This document shows positions 54,233 through 59,244 of a DNA stretch of 59,244 bases, piece by piece (the stretch's first letter is position 1; every line of letters begins with the position of its first letter). The DNA is taken from positions 1 to 59,244 of the forward strand of contig JAHHGV010000050.1 of assembly GCA_019359695.1 (NCBI GenBank), read 5' to 3'. The notes below the pieces were generated by a model. The model was given only the letters and a program-made list of their open reading frames with translations. It was not told the DNA's origin and made no database searches. The translations under genes and the position numbers were made by a program. Origin of the DNA: Brasilonema angustatum HA4187-MV1. GTDB lineage: Bacteria > Cyanobacteriota > Cyanobacteriia > Cyanobacteriales > Nostocaceae.

Positions 54233-54700
54233 ATGTCTGCTGAATCTGAACGCAGTCAGTTGCCTTTTGAACCAAACAAAAAGCGCCAAAAACCCGCAAA
54301 AGCAAAAGGCAAACAACCAGATACCAAGCAGGAATCTGGGAAAAAGGACGAGAAGAAGCCATCTTTTACCAAAGAAGAGATGGCTATACCCAAAGTTATT
54401 AGCCAACGAATGATTCGCCGAGTGGCTGTTTTTTGTGGTGTGCCAACAGCTTTGGGAATCAGCACCCTGATTGTGAGTTACTTCCTATTGATTTATGCTG
54501 GAATTAAACTAGCCCCCATCGCCGTCTTACTCGTGAACATGGGTTTTTTTGGTTTGGGGGTGTTGGGGATAACTTATGGTGTTCTCTCTGCCTCTTGGGA
54601 TGAACACAGAGTTGGAGGTTGGCTGGGCTGGAATGAGTTCACGACTAATTGGGAACGAATGATAGCAGCTTGGCGTGAAACTCGCCAAAAAAACGTTTGA
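54233..54700 (+). CDS. PAM68 family (DUF3464) photosystem II assembly protein
   Basis: This 155-aa protein has a long basic N-terminal region (KPAKAKGKQPDTKQESGKKD) and two transmembrane helices (about 70-92 and 98-122), then the conserved end SWDEHRVGGWLGWNEFTTNW. PAM68 proteins help assemble the photosystem II reaction centre core. Linkage to rpsO supports the call. Confidence 0.9.
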   Translation: MSAESERSQLPFEPNKKRQKPAKAKGKQPDTKQESGKKDEKKPSFTKEEMAIPKVISQRMIRRVAVFCGVPTALGISTLIVSYFLLIYAGIKLAPIAVLLVNMGFFGLGVLGITYGVLSASWDEHRVGGWLGWNEFTTNWERMIAAWRETRQKNV

Positions 54701-54954
54701 CGAGCAGTATTCAGTGAGCAAATCACTGTGACGTTGGGTAAATATCAAAAAAAATAATGTTGAAGTTTAAATTTTGTAACTTCAACATTACAAATTCAAA
54801 ATTGATGAATTTTTTGAGACAGAACATCTTCAATAACGGGACTAGTGAGCGCTATATTGAAAAGTTAATTTTGGTTGCTCACGCTTTCTAATTTGAAACC
54901 ACTGATTCATCTAGAATATTTTCAGCTAGGACTCAACTAGGCAGGAATTTTAGC

Positions 54955-56013
54955 ATGATTATAGTCATGAAAATTGGTTCCCCTGAGGCGGAAATAGACC
55001 GTCTGGGCGAGGAACTTGGCACTTGGGGACTGACAGCAGAAAAAATTGTTGGTAAGCATAAGGTAGTAATTGGTCTTGTTGGTGACACCGCTGACTTAGA
55101 TCCGCTACAAATTCAAGAAGTTAGCCCTTGGATTGAGCAAGTGCTGCGAGTAGAACAGCCTTTCAAACGGGCTAGCCGTCAGTTTCGACATGGAGAATCT
55201 TCTGAAGTCATCGTTGACACTCCTAATGGACCAGTTCCTTTTGGTGAACACCATCCTGTGGTTATTGTTGCAGGTCCCTGCTCAGTAGAAAATGAAGAAA
55301 TGATCGTAGAAACGGCGCGGCGAATCAAAGCTGCCGGGGCACACTTTTTGCGTGGTGGCGCATATAAACCCCGAACCTCGCCTTACGCCTTCCAAGGACA
55401 CGGCGAGAGTGCTTTGGAATTGTTGGTAAAAGCGCGAGAAGAAACTGGGCTGGGCATTATTACAGAAGTTATGGATAGTGCAGAGTTGGATAAAGTCGCA
55501 GAAGTCGCAGATGTTGTCCAGGTAGGGGCAAGAAACATGCAGAACTTCTCGCTGTTGAAAAAAGTAGGCGCACAACCAAAACCAGTTCTTCTCAAGCGAG
55601 GAATGTCTGCAACTATTGAAGATTGGTTAATGGCGGCGGAATATATTCTAGCAGCAGGAAATCCAAATGTGATTTTGTGTGAGCGTGGTATCCGCACTTT
55701 TGACCGCCAGTACACTAGAAATACCTTGGATTTGTCAGCGGTGCCAGTGCTACGCAAACTAACTCACCTACCAATTATGGTTGATCCTAGTCATGGTACG
55801 GGCTGGGCGACATATGTCCCTTCAATGTGTTTAGGGGCGATCGCCTGTGGATGCGATTCTTTGATGATTGAAGTTCATCCCAACCCAGCAAAAGCCTTAT
55901 CTGATGGACCACAATCTCTCACACCCGAACGTTTCGACAGTTTGATGGAAGAACTTGCGGTGATTGGTAAGGCAGTTGGGCGTTGGCAGCAGCCAGTGGT
56001 TGCCATAGCATAA
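54955..56013 (+). CDS. aroF: 3-deoxy-7-phosphoheptulonate synthase (DAHP synthase, type I-beta)
   Basis: This 352-aa enzyme condenses PEP and erythrose 4-phosphate, the first step of aromatic amino acid synthesis. It has an N-terminal ferredoxin-like regulatory domain (about 1-75, IGSPEAEIDRLGEELGTWGL) and a KDO8PS-like barrel with PCSVENEEM, RGGAYKPRTSPYAFQG, CERGIRTF and DPSHGTG. Metal ligands (Cys, His, Glu, Asp) appear to be present. The gene symbol follows common usage for this type. tyrA of the same pathway lies 1.8 kb downstream. Confidence 0.93.
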   Translation: MIIVMKIGSPEAEIDRLGEELGTWGLTAEKIVGKHKVVIGLVGDTADLDPLQIQEVSPWIEQVLRVEQPFKRASRQFRHGESSEVIVDTPNGPVPFGEHHPVVIVAGPCSVENEEMIVETARRIKAAGAHFLRGGAYKPRTSPYAFQGHGESALELLVKAREETGLGIITEVMDSAELDKVAEVADVVQVGARNMQNFSLLKKVGAQPKPVLLKRGMSATIEDWLMAAEYILAAGNPNVILCERGIRTFDRQYTRNTLDLSAVPVLRKLTHLPIMVDPSHGTGWATYVPSMCLGAIACGCDSLMIEVHPNPAKALSDGPQSLTPERFDSLMEELAVIGKAVGRWQQPVVAIA

Positions 56014-56047
56014 TAGATCCAATAAGTCAATTTTCAATCATCTAAAA

Positions 56048-56074
56048 AACCCCTTCCAGTAACGGGAAGGGGTT
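56048..56074. terminator. Terminator between DAHP synthase and lipoprotein genes
   Basis: AACCCCTTCC pairs with GGAAGGGGTT (10 bp stem, 7-base loop), followed by a T-rich stretch on plus and T6 on minus. It serves both convergent genes. Confidence 0.85.
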
Positions 56075-56106
56075 CTTTCAATTATTGTGGTTAACTGCCG
56101 ACTTTT

Positions 56107-56994
56107 CTACCGCCTTCTACCAAAACCACTTGAACGGGGGACTCGCGAACGACCGCCACTACCAAAACCACTACCGCTAGGACTGCGTCTGATATTAGAG
56201 TTACCAGAAGGTCTTAGGGTACTTCCGCCAAAGCCAGAACCAGTCGAGCGACTGCCCGTATTTGGGGTAGTCCGTCGTATAGTTGAAGAATCACCAGGAT
56301 ATGACCTTCTAATTGTGCCTGTGCTACGGAAAGCAGTACGGTTTCTCTCTACTGCTGGGGCTGCATTATAGCGGCTGCGGTAACTACTAACCGCATCGCC
56401 ATAGCTACTACCATAGCCACCGTAGCCAGTCAGCACTCCACCAGGCTGGTATACAGGTGGTACATAATGTTGGGGTCTAAACAACATGTTACCAATTGCC
56501 TGTCCCGCTATAGCACCAGCAACAGAACCAGCAAAAGGTGCCCAGAAGCTATTCTGTTGACGGACGACTACTGTTTCCTGTTGTCCAGTTTGGGGATTGG
56601 TTTTCGTCTCAGTAACGTTGTGGACGTACGCAATTTTGAAGTCTTCTGTTAAATATAAAGCTGGCTGTCCATTCTCTACCTTTAGATAACTTTTCTTCCC
56701 TTGTTTGACCTCATCATCAGTCAGCCGCGCCATTTGTAAATTTTGGCTTTTAAAACTTGGGGGCGTAGCGTTGAGTAAAAACAACGTGTACTCCCCGTCA
56801 GCATCGTTGTAGGTAGCTTGCTGTACAGGATACTGACCATCATTTAGCTTGGTGGTTGCTGTTGTCGTTTGAGTGGTATTACTAGCTTGAGGTGTAGTTT
56901 GATCTGATCTCCCACCACCGCAGGAGACAGTTGTTACACACAAACTCAAGGCCAAAAAAACCGCTGTTAGTTTACGCACGATTGTCATGAACAT
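56107..56994 (-). CDS. Probable lipoprotein with Arg/Gly/Ser-rich tail
   Basis: This 295-aa protein has a lipoprotein signal (LTAVFLALSLCVTTVSC, lipobox VSC at about residue 25), then a Thr-rich linker. A strand-rich domain (about 50-140) precedes a glycine-rich helix (PFAGSVAGAIAGQAIGNMLF) similar to glycine-zipper segments. The last 90 residues are dominated by Arg, Gly, Ser and Thr (SGFGSGGRSRVPRSSGFGRR). It should be anchored in a membrane with a disordered basic tail. I recognise no named family. The upstream DUF1517 gene is 69 bp away on the same strand. Confidence 0.75.
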   Translation of the reverse strand: MFMTIVRKLTAVFLALSLCVTTVSCGGGRSDQTTPQASNTTQTTTATTKLNDGQYPVQQATYNDADGEYTLFLLNATPPSFKSQNLQMARLTDDEVKQGKKSYLKVENGQPALYLTEDFKIAYVHNVTETKTNPQTGQQETVVVRQQNSFWAPFAGSVAGAIAGQAIGNMLFRPQHYVPPVYQPGGVLTGYGGYGSSYGDAVSSYRSRYNAAPAVERNRTAFRSTGTIRRSYPGDSSTIRRTTPNTGSRSTGSGFGGSTLRPSGNSNIRRSPSGSGFGSGGRSRVPRSSGFGRRR

Positions 56995-57063
56995 TTGACT
57001 ATCATCCTATCTCCGAGCTTAACAATTTCTTACTAGGGTGGTTGGTACGGACAACCCAACCAA

Positions 57064-57657
57064 TTACAACGGAATTAATTCCGGGTAATATTGCAAGAGT
57101 TGGTCGTTGGTGAGTTCATCGCCCAATCGAGCTGGTGAAAAATGCACCTGAATTGCCCGCAATTTATGTTTGTAGTGTAGGTTTATTAAAGCTTTAAAGC
57201 CTTCCTTAAGTGCCGTAATATTAGCCAAGTCAGTTTCTAAATCAGGGACTTCTCCTTCGCTAGCGATTGTCATCATGATCACGACATTGCGCGTTACAGG
57301 AAGAGATAAAGGTTCATCATACCCTGAGTCAGAACCAAAATCTGGTTCACTGAGGTAACGTTGAGCGGAGTCTGTAAATAATTCATTTACATAGTCTCCC
57401 GCCTCTCCTTCACTCCAAAATACGTCACCTTCATTAGCAGCAGAAAGCCAATATTCATCGTATTGCAGTAGAGTTTGGCAGATTTCTACCAATCCTTCTC
57501 CCAAAACTTCTATGTCACCATCGGTATCTATGGCTTCCCTAGCAGCACGGTTTAAAACTCCCAAAATAGGTGCTACCTCAGATCCACTTAAATGTAACAT
57601 GATACGACAGACCACATAGCGCGTCTTGCCGATCATTTTATTAAAAGTACTACGCAT
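57064..57657 (-). CDS. DUF1517 domain protein
   Basis: This 197-aa protein belongs to the DUF1517 family of cyanobacteria and plastids (MRSTFNKMIGKTRYVVCRIM, EVLGEGLVEICQTLLQYDEY, FWSEGEAGDYVNELFTDSAQ). No signal or membrane segment is seen in this copy. Function is unknown. It may be cotranscribed with the lipoprotein gene. Confidence 0.88.
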   Translation of the reverse strand: MRSTFNKMIGKTRYVVCRIMLHLSGSEVAPILGVLNRAAREAIDTDGDIEVLGEGLVEICQTLLQYDEYWLSAANEGDVFWSEGEAGDYVNELFTDSAQRYLSEPDFGSDSGYDEPLSLPVTRNVVIMMTIASEGEVPDLETDLANITALKEGFKALINLHYKHKLRAIQVHFSPARLGDELTNDQLLQYYPELIPL

Positions 57658-57843
57658 GTTTCTTCCTCCTTTTGAATGTTGTTAGCTGTTAATGACTAAC
57701 CGCTCACTCATGACTTATATAATGTAATCCTTGCTCGTAAAAAGCACGTGCATGGAAAAATCCGCTTTCTCGCTCCAGATTTATAGTTTTTGATCACCAA
57801 GGTGCAAAATATACATGATATAAAATCTCAAAATGACAAATAG

Positions 57844-58683
57844 ATGAATATTGGTATTTTAGGACTTGGACTGATAGGTGGCTGCTTAGGTTTAGATTTG
57901 CGATCGCAAGGACATCATATTTTAGGCGTTAGCCGACGAGAATCAACCTGTAAGCGAGCAATAGCCCTTGGTAGCACAGATGAAGCGTCAGTTGACATCA
58001 GCCTGCTAGCAAAAGCCGAAGTGGTATTTATCTGTACACCCATAGGGCTTATTGTTCCCACATTAGAGCAGCTCATGCCTCATCTGGCTTCTCATACAAT
58101 TGTCACTGATGTCGGTTCAGTTAAAACACCGATAGTTAAGGCGATCGCTCCCCTCTGGGACAATTTTATCGGTGGACACCCAATGGCGGGAAGAACCGAT
58201 AGTGGTATAGAAGCAGCTATCCCCAATTTATTTGAAAAAAAACCTTATGTCCTGACACCAACAGAAACGACACCACCAGATGCAATCACAATCGTAGAAA
58301 AAATTGTACATGAACTTGGGGCGACTCTGTATCATTGTTCTCCAGAAGAGCACGACCGAGCAGTCAGCTGGATTTCACATTTACCCGTGATGGTTAGTTC
58401 CTCGTTGATTGCTGCTTGTATGAGTGAAACCGACACGAATGTGCTGGAATTAGCCCAGAAGTTTGCTAGTTCTGGCTTTAAAGATACAAGTCGTGTTGGT
58501 GGCGGTAATCCAGAATTAGGGCTGATGATGGCGCGGTACAATCGTGCCTGCTTGCTCAATTCACTCCAGCAATATCGTCACAATCTAGATGAATTGATTC
58601 ATTTCGTTGAGCAGGAAGATTGGGTAGCTTTAGAACAACAGATACAGTCTACTCAAAAGGCAAGACCGAAGTTTGTTGAGTAA
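57844..58683 (+). CDS. tyrA: Prephenate/arogenate dehydrogenase TyrA
   Basis: This 279-aa enzyme makes tyrosine (from arogenate) or hydroxyphenylpyruvate (from prephenate). It has an N-terminal Rossmann domain (NIGILGLGLIGGCLGLDLRS) followed by the dimer domain with GGHPMAGRTDSG and HDRAVSWISHLPVM. Arg residues after the second strand (GVSRRES) suggest NADP preference. Cyanobacterial TyrA is usually an arogenate dehydrogenase, which I infer here. There is no fused chorismate mutase or ACT domain. Confidence 0.93.
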   Translation: MNIGILGLGLIGGCLGLDLRSQGHHILGVSRRESTCKRAIALGSTDEASVDISLLAKAEVVFICTPIGLIVPTLEQLMPHLASHTIVTDVGSVKTPIVKAIAPLWDNFIGGHPMAGRTDSGIEAAIPNLFEKKPYVLTPTETTPPDAITIVEKIVHELGATLYHCSPEEHDRAVSWISHLPVMVSSSLIAACMSETDTNVLELAQKFASSGFKDTSRVGGGNPELGLMMARYNRACLLNSLQQYRHNLDELIHFVEQEDWVALEQQIQSTQKARPKFVE

Positions 58684-58993
58684 GATTTAAAAAAGAATTC
58701 AGCAATTCCTGAGTCAGGAGTCAGAATCACTTTCGATAGCGGGATTAAAACTTACTCATCTCCTAACTTGCACATTTTAGAACCGTTATACAGTAAGGCT
58801 TTGAGAAATCTTATAAAAATGTGCTTGTTTCATATTTTGCGGGAGCGTTAATCGCGCCCGTTGGGCGCTCACATCTTGCACCTAACCGGAGTACGCCTGG
58901 AACTTAAGTTCCAGGCTAATAGCTTAAGTCCGTTAAAACGGACTAAAAGACTAACAAGAGTCCGTTTTAACTGAGATCTTGCACCATTCTCAA
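58684..58993. repeat. Palindrome-rich intergenic region at right
   Basis: 310 bp without a gene. It contains a dispersed block CGCGCCCGTTGGGCGCTCAC (about 58852), the perfect palindrome GCCTGGAACTTAAGTTCCAGGC (22 bp, about 58895-58916; ends GCCTGGAAC/GTTCCAGGC) and AGTCCGTT..AACGGACT with an additional AGTCCGTTTT copy. The run ATCTTGCACC appears at both sides, which could mark an element boundary. Confidence 0.55.
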
Positions 58994-59244
58994 TTACCCA
59001 TACTGCCAGCCATTGACAGCAAGGTCTAAACCATTTTTGCGAGCCAATTGTCGAAGTCGTTTGATCTGGAGTAACACTTTTAAAAGTACTAATTGTGGAA
59101 ACAAAGCTTCAGCAGCGATCGCTGCCAATTCACCCCAATCAGGTAGACCAGTATAATCTGACCATAAGTATGCCCAATGAGACAACAAGTAAGTCACGAT
59201 TGACAACACCAAAAAGCGATACACTCCTTTGAGGGTACTTTGAC
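58994..59244 (-). CDS. Partial transposase-like gene, runs off right edge
   Basis: Reading leftward, the frame is open from the window edge (QSTLKGVYRFLVLSIVTYLL) to a stop at 58994, about 82 residues, ending DLAVNGWQYG. The text GVYRFLVLSIVTYLLSHWAY reminds me of the C-terminal part of cyanobacterial IS4-like transposases. The start lies outside the window; GTG 59224 is an internal possibility only. Family naming is tentative. Confidence 0.5.
   Translation of the reverse strand, partial: QSTLKGVYRFLVLSIVTYLLSHWAYLWSDYTGLPDWGELAAIAAEALFPQLVLLKVLLQIKRLRQLARKNGLDLAVNGWQYG

Overview
The window looks like chromosomal DNA of a filamentous, probably heterocyst-forming cyanobacterium (Nostocales-type). 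The evidence is dense HIP1 octamers (GCGATCGC), many heptanucleotide tandem arrays between genes, and cyanobacterium-specific families: PAM68, DUF1517, DUF3110, a P-II protein with Ser49, an NTRC-type thioredoxin reductase and a CphA2-type cyanophycin synthetase. No rRNA, cas genes, replication origin or complete insertion sequence is present. One tRNA gene (tRNA-Ile2, anticodon CAT), one TPP riboswitch and one CRISPR array are.

Layout. 1-20.3 kb is mostly housekeeping: a thioredoxin-like protein, a membrane-anchored subtilisin, thiD, glnB (P-II), an XTP/dITP pyrophosphatase, a phosphohexomutase, prolyl iminopeptidase, a two-gene ParM/ParR-like actin cassette, a DedA protein, a Gfo/Idh oxidoreductase, queC, a CNNM/HlyC protein, tRNA-Ile2, pyrE and riboswitch-controlled thiC. 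20.3-24.6 kb is an accessory patch: a broken hicA with intact hicB, a broken RelE/ParE-like toxin with intact antitoxin, a duplicated toxin fragment, a periodic HIP1 array, two small secreted proteins and a stand-alone HTH protein. 24.8-35.2 kb holds a pseudouridine synthase, a zinc-ribbon PP2C phosphatase next to a zinc-ribbon FHA Ser/Thr kinase, a pilin-like protein, NTRC, an orphan ABC permease and a ROK sugar kinase followed by 17 copies of a 7-bp repeat. 35.4-41.2 kb is one very large tamB-like gene.

42-53.8 kb is a carbon/nitrogen reserve region: DUF3110, murQ, then two paralogous GH13 alpha-glucan enzymes that flank a third broken toxin with its DUF2283 partner, a six-repeat CRISPR array, a cyanophycin synthetase 2, a solo ribbon-helix-helix protein and cyanophycinase. 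CphB would release beta-Asp-Arg and CphA2 could re-polymerise it, while the GH13 enzymes act on glycogen-type glucans. 53.9-59.2 kb returns to core genes: rpsO-PAM68, DAHP synthase, a lipoprotein, DUF1517 and tyrA, ending in a partial transposase-like gene.

Most notable points: (1) three toxin-antitoxin-type loci in which the toxin frame carries one inactivating lesion (one nonsense codon, two single-base frameshifts) while the antitoxin frame stays open; (2) a 101-bp miniature transposon with TA target duplication inserted inside a CRISPR repeat; (3) a chromosomal ParM plus ParR-like pair; (4) a HIP1 array with about 33-bp periodicity; (5) the cyanophycin/glucan cluster. Everything here was read by eye without database searches, so family names rest on recognised motifs.
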